Shown here piece after piece: positions 20,782-29,328 of a stretch of 64,000 nucleotides of DNA (its first letter is position 1; the number at the start of each line of letters is the position of its first letter). The translations under genes were made by a program, and so were the position numbers. The notes under the pieces are model-generated. The model worked only from the letters and a program-made list of their open reading frames with translations, was not told where the DNA came from and did no database searches. The stretch lies in contig CAJUKK010000012.1 in assembly GCA_910586985.1 (NCBI GenBank), positions 7,329 to 71,328 of the forward strand, written 5' to 3'. The DNA comes from an uncultured Christensenellaceae bacterium. Lineage in GTDB: Bacteria; Bacillota; Clostridia; Christensenellales; Borkfalkiaceae.

Positions 20782-22413
20782 TCATTCCGCAAGCAGTTTT
20801 AATACTTCGCTCTCCAACACATCGTACGTGACCGAACCCTGACGGGTAAAGGATATCACGCCCTCTTCGTCGACAATCAGCGTGATCGGCCAGGTATCTC
20901 TGCCGCCGAGCTGTTTAAAGGTATGCGGAACGTCGTTTTCGATCGTGTCCTGCGCGAACAGCATATTGTAGCCGCTCCACTTGTTTTCGATAAACGGCGC
21001 GACGGGCTCGTACGAAACGCCCTGAATCGCAATCACGACCACGTTATCCGCAAAATTATTCTGCAACGTTTCGAAGTGCGGAATCTCGGCAACGCACGGC
21101 GTGCACCAGGTCGCCCAGAAGTTGACGACGACGATCTTTCCCCTATGATCGGAGAGCGTAAATTCTTCCTCTTCGTCCGGATAGAGTTTTACGGTAAAAT
21201 CGTAGCACGTATCGCCGACCTCACTCGTAATCCGATCCGCTTCCTTATCGATAAAGTTATAATAGACGAGCGCGGAAACGAGCAATGCGAGCGCGCACAC
21301 CCACGCGACAACTTGCGCCCAGAACGCGCGCGTCTTTTTGGGTTTTGCGGGTCTTGCAGCGACGCCGTCCGGATCGGGCGTTTCGCTCTTTGCAATTACG
21401 ATCTCTTCCGTAACCGCCGCATCGACGGAGACGGGAGCCACTGTAACCTGCGCCGGCGTAGCCGCGTCCTCTGCGCCCGCGAAGAACGCGCCGAGCGGTT
21501 TTTCTTCGGACGGGGGCGAAATTTCCGCATTGGGGTGGACGAAAAACTTCGAACCCTTCCAGCTGATCGCATGCGCGGGGCACACGGCGATACATTCGCC
21601 GCAGTGAATGCACTCGTGATCGCCCACGCGTTTGATATCCATTTTACAGTGCTGAATGCACAGACCGCAGTCGGTACATTTATTTTTATCGAGTTTTACG
21701 CCGAGCAGGGCGATCCTGCTGAATAAGCCGTACAGCGCGCCGAGCGGGCAGAGGAAACGGCAGAATACGCGGTAGATGAATACGCTTGCAACGCTCAACA
21801 CGCATAAAACCGCAAATTTCCAAGTAAAGAGCGGGCCGAGCATGGCGTAAAGGTCGGCATTGTGCGGGTTGACCAAAAGTCCGATCGCGCCCTCGAACGT
21901 ACCCGCGGGGCAGATGTATTTGCAGAACGCGGGCACTGGGAACTTGACGATCGAATACATAATCGGTATCACGGCGACGAGTCCGACCAAAAGCACGTAT
22001 TTGAAATAGGATAAAATGCGCGTATATTTGCTCTTTTTGAGTTTGGGGGATTTGATCTTGTAGAGGAGTTCCTGACCGAGCCCTACAGGGCACAGAAATC
22101 CGCAGACCGTTCTGCCGAGAATGAGTCCGAACAGCATGATAATGCCGAGCACGTAAAACGGAGCGCGCGTACCCGATGCCGCAAGCGCGTTCTGAAGAGC
22201 GCCCAGGGGGCACGCCCCAACCGCGCCGGGGCAGGAATAGCAGTTGAGTCCCGGCAGGCACATGTTTTTTGTTCCGCCCTTATAAATACTGCCGTTGATA
22301 AATCCCTTAATGTTCGCGTTGTACAGCAAAGCGGCGTAGAGCTGAATCAGCCTGCGCTTGCTCGGCTTATGCCGTTTCCACCAATTTTTTACTTTGCCGA
22401 AAAACTTTTTCAT
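20782..22413 (-). CDS. membrane polyferredoxin fused to a TlpA-like thiol-disulfide domain
   Basis: 543 residues. Residues 1-250 are a NapH/RdxA-type membrane domain with four cysteine motifs ('CGFLCP', 'CKYICPAG', 'CRFLCPLG' and 'CYSCPGAVGACPLG'). Then two [4Fe-4S] ferredoxin motifs, C-x2-C-x2-C-x3-C ('CTDCGLCIQHC', 'CIHCGECIAVCP'), a linker, another membrane segment near 370, and a C-terminal thioredoxin-fold domain with 'WATWCTPC'. The layout suggests electrons move from the cytoplasm through iron-sulfur centres to an outside thiol domain. Fusion of the two parts in one chain is unusual. It lies 3 bases after the gene at 22417. Confidence 0.88.
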   Translation of the reverse strand: MKKFFGKVKNWWKRHKPSKRRLIQLYAALLYNANIKGFINGSIYKGGTKNMCLPGLNCYSCPGAVGACPLGALQNALAASGTRAPFYVLGIIMLFGLILGRTVCGFLCPVGLGQELLYKIKSPKLKKSKYTRILSYFKYVLLVGLVAVIPIMYSIVKFPVPAFCKYICPAGTFEGAIGLLVNPHNADLYAMLGPLFTWKFAVLCVLSVASVFIYRVFCRFLCPLGALYGLFSRIALLGVKLDKNKCTDCGLCIQHCKMDIKRVGDHECIHCGECIAVCPAHAISWKGSKFFVHPNAEISPPSEEKPLGAFFAGAEDAATPAQVTVAPVSVDAAVTEEIVIAKSETPDPDGVAARPAKPKKTRAFWAQVVAWVCALALLVSALVYYNFIDKEADRITSEVGDTCYDFTVKLYPDEEEEFTLSDHRGKIVVVNFWATWCTPCVAEIPHFETLQNNFADNVVVIAIQGVSYEPVAPFIENKWSGYNMLFAQDTIENDVPHTFKQLGGRDTWPITLIVDEEGVISFTRQGSVTYDVLESEVLKLLAE

Positions 22414-22416
22414 GCG

Positions 22417-23262
22417 TTAGCCCAACCCGATACATTCGGTGCAGATATTCACCGCTTTAATAAACACGTCACCCATGCCGCCGTTCCAGATACCTACGCC
22501 GATAAACACGATTGCAACCGCGCCGACGATAATGCGCGTTACGAGCCGCGCGCGCTCGGTAGAGAGCGCACGAACGGTTTTTTGCACCAGTCCTTTAAAC
22601 CCGCTCAATTGCTCTGCCGCAGGAACAGATTTTACGCCGCCGCCCGTCTCTTTGATAATATTCTTTGCCGTTTGCAGTTCGCGCTTTATGCTCACGCCCT
22701 CGTAAACCGCCACGCAAACAACGACGACGAACGCCGCCGCGATCCACGGCATCACATGGCGGAGCATTGCCAGTATCTCCGCATTGAGATTGTGCGAAGG
22801 GAAATGCGACGCGTCGAACAGATAGACCGCGCTCATTATCGCAGCGAGAAGGCAGAAAGCCGCCGCGCCGAGACGCGCATACGCGCGGATCTTTTTCGCC
22901 CGATCGAGTTGGGATTTCCGATCGGCGGGAACGCGAACCAAAAGCCGCGAAAGCGTTTTACAATCGTTTTTATAGGGCGGAAGTTTTTGCTTTTCCACGG
23001 GAAAAACCGCGGGAAGAATCGCGCCGACGATCACGAACGCCACCCACAGCCAAACGGGCACGGCGATCCGAGTGAGCGCTCTGCCCACGATCTCGCGGCT
23101 GTAAATATCGCCCGCGTGATCGGGAGAAATTCCGTCGTAATAAATCGTTGCCGCCTGCACGATGAATAAAATTCCGACGACGACTGTAAACACGCCCAAA
23201 AAGACGGAATACCAAAAATTGATCGCCTTGGAACGGCACTGCAAATCTTTTAAATTCGGCAT
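22417..23262 (-). CDS. multi-pass membrane protein ending in a CxxC motif (CD1871A-like tail)
   Basis: 281 residues from the ATG at 23262, chosen for its AGGAGG site. At least four hydrophobic segments (about residues 15-40, 75-98, 130-150, 173-195) and one near the end, after which the protein finishes with 'AVNICTECIGLG'. That ending is what I recall for small Clostridial 'CD1871A family CXXC motif' proteins; here it is attached to a longer membrane part. Being directly before the polyferredoxin-TlpA gene, it is probably a redox partner. Enzymatic role unknown. Confidence 0.7.
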   Translation of the reverse strand: MPNLKDLQCRSKAINFWYSVFLGVFTVVVGILFIVQAATIYYDGISPDHAGDIYSREIVGRALTRIAVPVWLWVAFVIVGAILPAVFPVEKQKLPPYKNDCKTLSRLLVRVPADRKSQLDRAKKIRAYARLGAAAFCLLAAIMSAVYLFDASHFPSHNLNAEILAMLRHVMPWIAAAFVVVVCVAVYEGVSIKRELQTAKNIIKETGGGVKSVPAAEQLSGFKGLVQKTVRALSTERARLVTRIIVGAVAIVFIGVGIWNGGMGDVFIKAVNICTECIGLG

Positions 23263-23316
23263 GGTTTCCCTCCTTTCCGCGCGATACGCAATATTCCGCA
23301 GAGATAATTTCACCTT

Positions 23317-23345
23317 ATTATATCCGCGCGTCAGAAAAAAGTCAA
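23317..23345 (-). promoter_or_regulatory. promoter of the CxxC/polyferredoxin operon
   Basis: TTGACT, 17-base spacer, TATAAT on the minus strand, 55 bases before the ATG at 23262. Confidence 0.8.
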
Positions 23346-23396
23346 GTACTTTGTGTATGGGAAATTATGTACTTCTTTTCAAAGCGTACCGCGTTT

Positions 23397-23424
23397 AAAA
23401 AAACCAGCGGCGCACCGCTGGTTT
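23397..23424 (-). terminator. terminator downstream of the broken lipoprotein gene
   Basis: Minus-strand stem AAACCAGCGG / CCGCTGGTTT with a 4-base loop followed by a T-run. Confidence 0.8.
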
Positions 23425-23460
23425 AACATCATAATTAAACTGATTACCGAAACCGACCCT

Positions 23461-24229
23461 TTAAGGTATTTTATCAAACGTAAATTCGCCGTTTACGGAA
23501 AACAAATTTTTCTTAAAGTAGCGGTACAGCCACTCGTAATTCACGGGAATGCGTTCCCGATAGTAGCAGGTTGCAAAGCAATCTTCCCCCGAATAAAAAT
23601 TAATATACAAGGGGCTGATGCTGCCGTTTTTCGGATATTTTCCGAACGCAAGCCGTAATGCGGCGTTTGGGTCGTAGCGCGGCTGAGAAGAGGAAACAAA
23701 CTCCAGATGAATCAGGCTCGGAGTGTTTCCGGGCAACACTTCTCCGTTTAAATAGCAATCGCCATACGTCCCGTACTCCATATCGGTTATCGTAATCGCC
23801 TCCCGAACAAACAGCTCGTCTTTCGCCGTACGATACAGTGAAAACTCCCGATTATCCGCTTTGAATCCCCATCCGTCGGCTTTATAGTACGGATTTAAAA
23901 TACAACACTCCTGTGTTTTCCCCAAGCTCGGAATCATATTGATTGGAATATCTTATCACGCACTGCTCGTCAACGCTTTCGCCGTAATCAAAAACAGGCT
24001 CTTCCGCGGTAAACTCGATTCCTGCATGCGTCCATCTCGGCGGACGCTCCTCTGCAATCTGCCACCCCGTCCACTCGGTCTTATCGCTCGGTTCCTCTCC
24101 GTGAATACTGCCCGACGGATCGTTACCTGCAGACGGAGGTTCGGCGGGGTTTTGCTCCACGTCGCATCCCGCGCATACGAACAGCAATCCCGTTAAAACG
24201 GCTAGCATGATACATGTTATTTTCTTCAT
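23461..24229 (-). pseudogene. lipoprotein gene of unknown function, frameshifted
   Basis: A lipoprotein start lies at 24229 with a GAGGAG site: 'MKKITCIMLAVLTGLLFVCAGC' style signal with lipobox VCAGC near residue 22. That frame stops at 23882. A second frame, open from 23937 to 23461, continues with 'NPYYKADGWGFKADN' and has no SD site of its own. The simplest reading is one protein of about 255 residues broken by a single-base change around 23885-23935. No family was recognised. It could also be a sequencing error. Confidence 0.6.
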
Positions 24230-24282
24230 AATATCTCCTCTGCATCGGTTATCGCAATACTTTCCTGAATGAACAGCTTCTG

Positions 24283-24870
24283 TCAATAAACCCACATCCA
24301 AAGCATGGGAATAAAAGTCGGAACAATAATCAAAAGAGCTATCCCGATCAAAACGAAAAATATGATCCGCATAATCAATATAGTCTTTGCGCTCCAATCT
24401 CTTTTAATGAACATTAAGACTCCAAAAAGCACACTACTGCTTATCTCTGAGATCAGGGCAAACGACATACAGATTTCATTATACCATTTTCCTGCCCAGT
24501 ATCCTCCGCTCCCCTCCGCAATGGAAAGACAAGAAATCATACTTCCCGCAAGCACTGCGCAAACAATAGCAAACATGCAAATTACCCGCAATTGGGAAAC
24601 CGCATCTCCGTGCGTTCCCAAATTTATAATGATAAAAACCAGTGCGGGAATACATAACACCCAAAGCGCCGTGCTAAGTATTAATAAAACGATACCAAGC
24701 GTTATATCCGACAATCGCGACTCATCAAACCGATCATGATTTATTGCAGAACTCCAACTTTTGTAACCGCTGATTTGCGGCGAAACCGATAACCCAAAAA
24801 AGATAACGGCAAAACAGATTAGAACGATACATACACTTATCGAAATACGCAACCCTGCCTTTCCCTTCAT
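24283..24870 (-). CDS. hypothetical membrane protein, four predicted helices
   Basis: 195 residues from the second ATG (24870), which has a better SD distance than the ATG at 24879. Hydrophobic segments lie near residues 8-28, 62-88, 95-118 and 165-190. No recognisable domain. It is between the C39-like fragment and the lipoprotein remnant, all on the minus strand and probably from the promoter at 25536-25564. Confidence 0.65.
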   Translation of the reverse strand: MKGKAGLRISISVCIVLICFAVIFFGLSVSPQISGYKSWSSAINHDRFDESRLSDITLGIVLLILSTALWVLCIPALVFIIINLGTHGDAVSQLRVICMFAIVCAVLAGSMISCLSIAEGSGGYWAGKWYNEICMSFALISEISSSVLFGVLMFIKRDWSAKTILIMRIIFFVLIGIALLIIVPTFIPMLWMWVY

Positions 24871-24884
24871 AATCTCCATCTCTC

Positions 24885-25501
24885 TTACATAGATACCTTA
24901 ATTCCATAAACTGCAATCGTCTCGCTGTCCGCAATATTAAAATAACGCATCTGTCCCCATCCGTCTAAAATCTTATAAAAATTAATGTTGTATTTGTTTA
25001 TGGTAGTATTGTTTATAATATTTGTTAAATAGTAATAACCGTACCCAATAGTAACGAAACAATGCGTTTGGCTTAATCCTTCATAATAACTGTATTCGAT
25101 TTTCAAAATTTGTGGATCTCTTCCTGTTTGAGGTAAGCTTACATCTTCAAGATATTTCGAGTTTCCACTTGTAAAATAATAATTTTTAGCAGTTACAAAA
25201 AAAGGAACATTCTTTTTTAACCATCCAATTGAATTTTCATAAGTTGAATCACTTAAATTAATAATATCGCAATTATGCCCCCAATCGGTTACAAATTTTT
25301 TAAATCCCTCTGCACAATTTTTGGGAGTTGTACCGAACGTACCTGTTTTCATATAAGTATAAAAAGCTTTTTCATAATTAGTTGCCGCCTCATCCGTAAA
25401 ATACCCTTGATAGTCTAAATTCCTTTCATTCACAATACCGTTGTTGTTTACTTTGTTCCAAAAATTCAAAAATGTAACTTACCATTCATAACTTCCCTCA
25501 T
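24885..25501 (-). pseudogene. C39/papain-like peptidase, 5'-truncated and frameshifted
   Basis: A 194-codon open frame without a normal start (TTG at 25469, no SD). It contains 'THCFVTIGYGYYYL' and 'ILDGWGQMRYFNI', which look like the His and Asn/Asp parts of C39-type cysteine peptidases. The N-terminal part with the catalytic cysteine is missing. Upstream, an ATG at 25501 with a strong GAGGGGAG site opens a frame of 11 codons (ending ...GKLHF) that would join this frame after one base shift in a T-run at about 25470. Promoter and SD are therefore intact, but the coding region is damaged. Low GC compared with neighbours. Confidence 0.55.
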
Positions 25502-25535
25502 AACTCCCCTCTTTTTTGAAAATATTTGTAAGAAT

Positions 25536-25564
25536 ATTGTAACGAATTATTACGATATTGTCAA
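25536..25564 (-). promoter_or_regulatory. promoter upstream of the broken peptidase gene
   Basis: TTGACA, 17-base spacer, TACAAT on the minus strand, 35 bases before the ATG at 25501. Confidence 0.75.
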
Positions 25565-25613
25565 TATGTTTCCCGAAACTCTTATCATCCTTTTCATAAA
25601 CGACTCATGAAGC

Positions 25614-25642
25614 TTGACATTCCATAACAACCGTCGTATAAT
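25614..25642 (+). promoter_or_regulatory. promoter of cysteine desulfidase gene
   Basis: TTGACA, 17-base spacer, TATAAT, 29 bases before the ATG at 25672. Confidence 0.85.
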
Positions 25643-25671
25643 AATTTTATCAAAATCACAGGAAAAACGTT

Positions 25672-26946
25672 ATGGATAAAAAATTATACGATCTTTGCGT
25701 AAGGGTTTTAAACGAAGAGCTTTTACCTGCCATGGGCTGTACCGAACCGATCGCCGTAGCTTACTGCGCCGCGCTCGCGCGCGATACGCTCGGCGCGAAA
25801 CCCGACCGCGCGGAGATCTTCGTCAGCGGAAACATTTTAAAAAACGTAAAGAGCGTCATCGTGCCCAATACGGGCGGACTCAAAGGCGTTATTTCCGCCG
25901 CCGCGGCGGGCATCGTCGCGGGAGTGAGCGAAAAAAAGCTCGAATGCCTCTCCTCCGTCACGGGCGCGCAACGGGAAGAGATTTCCGTATACAAAACGCA
26001 AGCCGCGTTCAGCGTGGAAAAATCGCGTTCGGACAGCGTATTCGATATTGCGATCCGCGTATACCATAACGAAAATTCGGCGTACGTCCGCATCGCCGAA
26101 CGTCACACCAACGTCGTTAAAGTGACGAAAAACGGCAATACCCTCCTCGACAAGGAGTGCGAATGTCAAAGCAACACGGACGAATGCACGAGGGACGACC
26201 TTACCGTCAAAAAAATATACGACTTTGTTTCGCATGCCGATCTGAGCGAAATAACCCCGCTTCTGGAACGGCAGATTGCATATAACAGCGCGATTGCCGA
26301 AGAGGGACTGAAAAACGATTACGGCGCGCGCGTCGGAAAAGTACTCTTAAAATCGTTCGGAAACGACGTGCACAACCGCGCAAGGGCGACCGCGTCGGCG
26401 GGTTCGGACGCGCGTATGAACGGATGCGAACTGCCCGTCGTTATCGTATCCGGAAGCGGCAACCAAGGCATCACCGCCTCCGTTCCCCTCGTCGTCTACG
26501 CAAAAGAATTAAACGCTCCGCACGAAAAACTTTTGCGCGCGCTCGCTCTTTCCGATCTCATTACAATTCATTTAAAAACGGGAATCGGCAGGCTTTCTGC
26601 CTATTGCGGCGCCGTGAGCGCGGGTTGCGGCGCAGGCGCGGGAATTTGTTACTTAAACGGCGGCGGGCTCGACGATATCTGTCATACGCTCGTCAATGCG
26701 CTTGCCATCGATTCGGGCATCGTATGCGACGGCGCGAAGTCGAGCTGCGCCGCTAAAATTGCCTCCGCAGTCGAGGCGGGACTTATCGGCATGGAGATGT
26801 ACGCAAGCGGAAGCGAATTTTACGGAGGAGACGGAATTCTTGCGGCGGACGTCGAAGACACGATCAAAAACGTAGGCGATCTTGCGCGGCTTGGCATGAA
26901 ATCTACCGATGAAGAGATCATAAGACTGATGATCAAAACCGTATAA
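25672..26946 (+). CDS. L-cysteine desulfidase, UPF0597 (CdsB/YhaM-like)
   Basis: 424 residues, the usual length. The N-terminal 'MGCTEPIAVAYC' holds the first iron-sulfur cysteine, and conserved glycine-rich blocks 'IVPNTGGLKG', 'SGSGNQGITASVP' and 'SAGCGAGAGICYLNGG' follow, as in L-serine dehydratase-like [4Fe-4S] enzymes. It probably breaks L-cysteine into pyruvate, ammonia and sulfide in the cytoplasm. GGAAAAA precedes the ATG, and it has its own promoter and terminator, so it is monocistronic. Confidence 0.88.
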   Translation: MDKKLYDLCVRVLNEELLPAMGCTEPIAVAYCAALARDTLGAKPDRAEIFVSGNILKNVKSVIVPNTGGLKGVISAAAAGIVAGVSEKKLECLSSVTGAQREEISVYKTQAAFSVEKSRSDSVFDIAIRVYHNENSAYVRIAERHTNVVKVTKNGNTLLDKECECQSNTDECTRDDLTVKKIYDFVSHADLSEITPLLERQIAYNSAIAEEGLKNDYGARVGKVLLKSFGNDVHNRARATASAGSDARMNGCELPVVIVSGSGNQGITASVPLVVYAKELNAPHEKLLRALALSDLITIHLKTGIGRLSAYCGAVSAGCGAGAGICYLNGGGLDDICHTLVNALAIDSGIVCDGAKSSCAAKIASAVEAGLIGMEMYASGSEFYGGDGILAADVEDTIKNVGDLARLGMKSTDEEIIRLMIKTV

Positions 26947-26956
26947 AAAGACGCAA

Positions 26957-26993
26957 AAAAACACGGAGGCGATTTCCGCTTCCGTGTTTTCAT
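26957..26993. terminator. bidirectional terminator between cysteine desulfidase and protease genes
   Basis: Stem AACACGGA-GGC / GC-TTCCGTGTT with an internal mismatch and flanking A/T runs, between convergent genes. Confidence 0.8.
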
Positions 26994-27001
26994 TTTTTAA
27001 T

Positions 27002-28366
27002 TTAAGAATATACCGTAAATTTGCTATCCTCGTCAAACGTAAGTTCCACCGAAACGGGAACATCCTCTCTTAAAACGACGATAGTCACCGTATCGCCCTT
27101 GCGCACGTTAAATAGTTCAGTACTCGGAATATGCATGCGCGTAATGATCTTTTCCTTTCCGTCTCCGACTTTGATGGAATATAAAACGTCGCCCGTCTTT
27201 AATTTTTCCTCGGAAACGCTCCCCTTCGTGACAGAATCGACGATAAGCGTTTCCATGATATATGTTCTGCAGGTATCCTCATTATAAACGCATTTACTGC
27301 TCTGAATCTTCATGGTAATACCCAACGTTGCGCGCGCCGCGCCCAAAGACTGATTGACCGCAGAATTGTCGATAACGTTCTGCACGATTGCAACCGCAAG
27401 ATTGGAAGGAATCGCATATCCCATACCTTCCACGCCGTCTTCCTCGCGCTTGGCGTTCACGATACCGATGAGTTTACCGTCCGCATTGAACAGCCCGCCG
27501 CCCGAATTGCCGTGATTGACAGTCGCATCCGTACGGATTTCAAGAAGAGACAACGTGCGCGTTTCGTCGGCGGATTTAATATCGATATACTCCTTATCCA
27601 CCGAGACGACTCCGGAGGAAACGGATATACCGTCGCCCTTCGCATTGCCGATCGCGTAAACCCGTTCGCCCACCGCGATTGCATCCGAATCCATGGCGGA
27701 TGCCGCCGTTGCCGCGCTGTTTTTTAACACCTCGCTGCTTTCGACCTTTAATACGGCGAGATCGTAATCCATCGCACCGCCGACGTATGTTGCCTCAATC
27801 ATGCCGCTCGCCGTTTCGCCGCCGTACAGATAGATCATCGGCGATTGGCAAAGTTTCTCTTCAACGCCCGAATCGGAGCTGTACACTACGTGATAGTTGG
27901 TTATAATATAGGCGTTTCCCGCCGCTCTATCGAGAGAGTAGATAACGCCGGAACCGGCGCTCGTGACCGTTTTTTCCTGTTTTTGAACGGTTCCGAAAAA
28001 ATCGGTTCGGATATACTCGATTTTCTTGAACGGGCACAAGACGCTCACAACGGAGGTGAGCGCCGAATTTACCTGCGCGCTGTCGTCCCCCGAAAGTCCG
28101 ATGTTCAATTCCTTTAAAAAATCGACAAAACTCCCCTGATAACCGTCCGCCTTTGCCTCGTCGAAAAGCTTTCTTATTTCCGTGCTCGACCCCGTACCGC
28201 CCGCAAGAAACTCTTCTTGCGTCCCGTCGTATCCGAGACTACCCGCTATCTCGTAAGGATTTTTTGCATTGCCCGAAGTTCCGCCGTCGAAACAACCGCC
28301 GAGCGACAGCGCAAACAGACCGGCAAGCGCGGCGCAGGCAATGGAAATATACGCGCGTTTTTTCAT
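27002..28366 (-). CDS. HtrA/DegP-like serine protease, lipoprotein
   Basis: 454 residues. A lipoprotein signal ends at 'LSLGGC' near residue 25. A low-complexity part to about residue 100 contains a 'GYDGTQEEFLAG' / 'GYQGSFVDFLKEL' repeat, a short sequence I recall from Clostridial surface proteins. The trypsin-like domain follows with His in 'ITNYHVV', Asp in 'MDYDLAVLKV' and Ser in 'NHGNSGGGLF'. A PDZ-like region at the C terminus has 'GSVSEEKLKTGDVLYSI'. It should act in protein quality control outside the membrane. GAGG precedes the ATG. Confidence 0.9.
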   Translation of the reverse strand: MKKRAYISIACAALAGLFALSLGGCFDGGTSGNAKNPYEIAGSLGYDGTQEEFLAGGTGSSTEIRKLFDEAKADGYQGSFVDFLKELNIGLSGDDSAQVNSALTSVVSVLCPFKKIEYIRTDFFGTVQKQEKTVTSAGSGVIYSLDRAAGNAYIITNYHVVYSSDSGVEEKLCQSPMIYLYGGETASGMIEATYVGGAMDYDLAVLKVESSEVLKNSAATAASAMDSDAIAVGERVYAIGNAKGDGISVSSGVVSVDKEYIDIKSADETRTLSLLEIRTDATVNHGNSGGGLFNADGKLIGIVNAKREEDGVEGMGYAIPSNLAVAIVQNVIDNSAVNQSLGAARATLGITMKIQSSKCVYNEDTCRTYIMETLIVDSVTKGSVSEEKLKTGDVLYSIKVGDGKEKIITRMHIPSTELFNVRKGDTVTIVVLREDVPVSVELTFDEDSKFTVYS

Positions 28367-28465
28367 TTAGACACCTCATACTACCAGATTAACTACTATT
28401 ATAATCCGCAGTCTGTTTAACAGTTTACGGCAGCGTGAAAATCCGGTGAATTTTATTGCGGTATC

Positions 28466-28494
28466 ATTATACCACTTTTCCAAAGCGTTTACAA
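28466..28494 (-). promoter_or_regulatory. promoter of HtrA-like gene
   Basis: TTGTAA, 17-base spacer, TATAAT on the minus strand, with about 95 bases of leader. A second TATAAT-like box lies at about 28395. No further feature was seen in the leader. Confidence 0.6.
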
Positions 28495-28516
28495 CGCGTT
28501 TGCGCTTTTTTATCAA

Positions 28517-28552
28517 AAAAAGCTCCTGAATAGGAATGTTCAGGAGCTTTTC
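28517..28552 (-). terminator. terminator of gene 28601-29221
   Basis: Stem AAAAGCTCCTGAA / TTCAGGAGCTTTT with an 8-base loop, T-run on the minus strand. Confidence 0.9.
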
Positions 28553-28600
28553 GCAATCGCGCAAAAAATTTTAGCTCGAAACACATTTGAGTTTCAACCG

Positions 28601-29221
28601 TTAAAGCTGATACTTTGCCGTCAGCTTTAATACCGACGCCAGACAATCGTTGAGAGAACGCATATCGTTTTCGCTCAACGGACGGTCGCGGAATGCGTCG
28701 ATTGTCCGTGCGAGCGTATCCGCCTCCAAACGATCTCCGGCAGCAAGTTTCATCGAAAGCAATTTATCCACGAGATCGGTCGCATGCTTTAAGCGAAGAT
28801 TTCCATCATCCACGGGACGCGTCTCGGCATCCTCGAAACAGCATACCTTGGGCGGATAACCTTTGGGCGTCGCGCATTCCTGCGGCGCGTCGAGTTCGAG
28901 ATGAAACTTTTCGTACATTTTATCCGTTTTCGTCTTTTTCGCGCGGCGTTTGGGTAATTTGATACTCAACAAAAAACGCAAAAGCGCAGCCTCGACAACG
29001 TACAGCGAAATACAGATAACCGCGCTGCGTACGTCCCCTTCGCACGCCGTAAAAAACAGTACGCCCGCGCCGAGCAGCAACGCAACGGTGGGATAGAGCT
29101 TTTTTCCTTTGACGAGCAACAGTAAAAACGTACAAAATATCAGCAGTACGGGGCACAGCAGATAGGACACTGCATCCGGCATGCGCGCAACGCCGTCCGC
29201 TATTTTTAAAATAAATTCCAT
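28601..29221 (-). CDS. hypothetical membrane protein, three helices plus cytoplasmic tail
   Basis: 206 residues from the ATG at 29221; an ATG 48 bases upstream is also in frame, and neither has a strong SD site. Hydrophobic segments are near residues 18-37, 43-60 and 66-88, followed by a basic stretch 'KLPKRRAKKTKTDK' and a soluble C-terminal part of about 100 residues rich in charged helices. No family recognised. It stands alone between the HtrA-like gene and addA, on the same strand. Confidence 0.6.
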   Translation of the reverse strand: MEFILKIADGVARMPDAVSYLLCPVLLIFCTFLLLLVKGKKLYPTVALLLGAGVLFFTACEGDVRSAVICISLYVVEAALLRFLLSIKLPKRRAKKTKTDKMYEKFHLELDAPQECATPKGYPPKVCCFEDAETRPVDDGNLRLKHATDLVDKLLSMKLAAGDRLEADTLARTIDAFRDRPLSENDMRSLNDCLASVLKLTAKYQL

Positions 29222-29328
29222 AGATAACACAACCTTTTGCCACAGCGTAGCACGTTTATATACAATCATAACCCGCGATAACGGCGGGAAACAATCAACT
29301 TTTGCCGAAATTTTTCTTTTTTCGTCGG

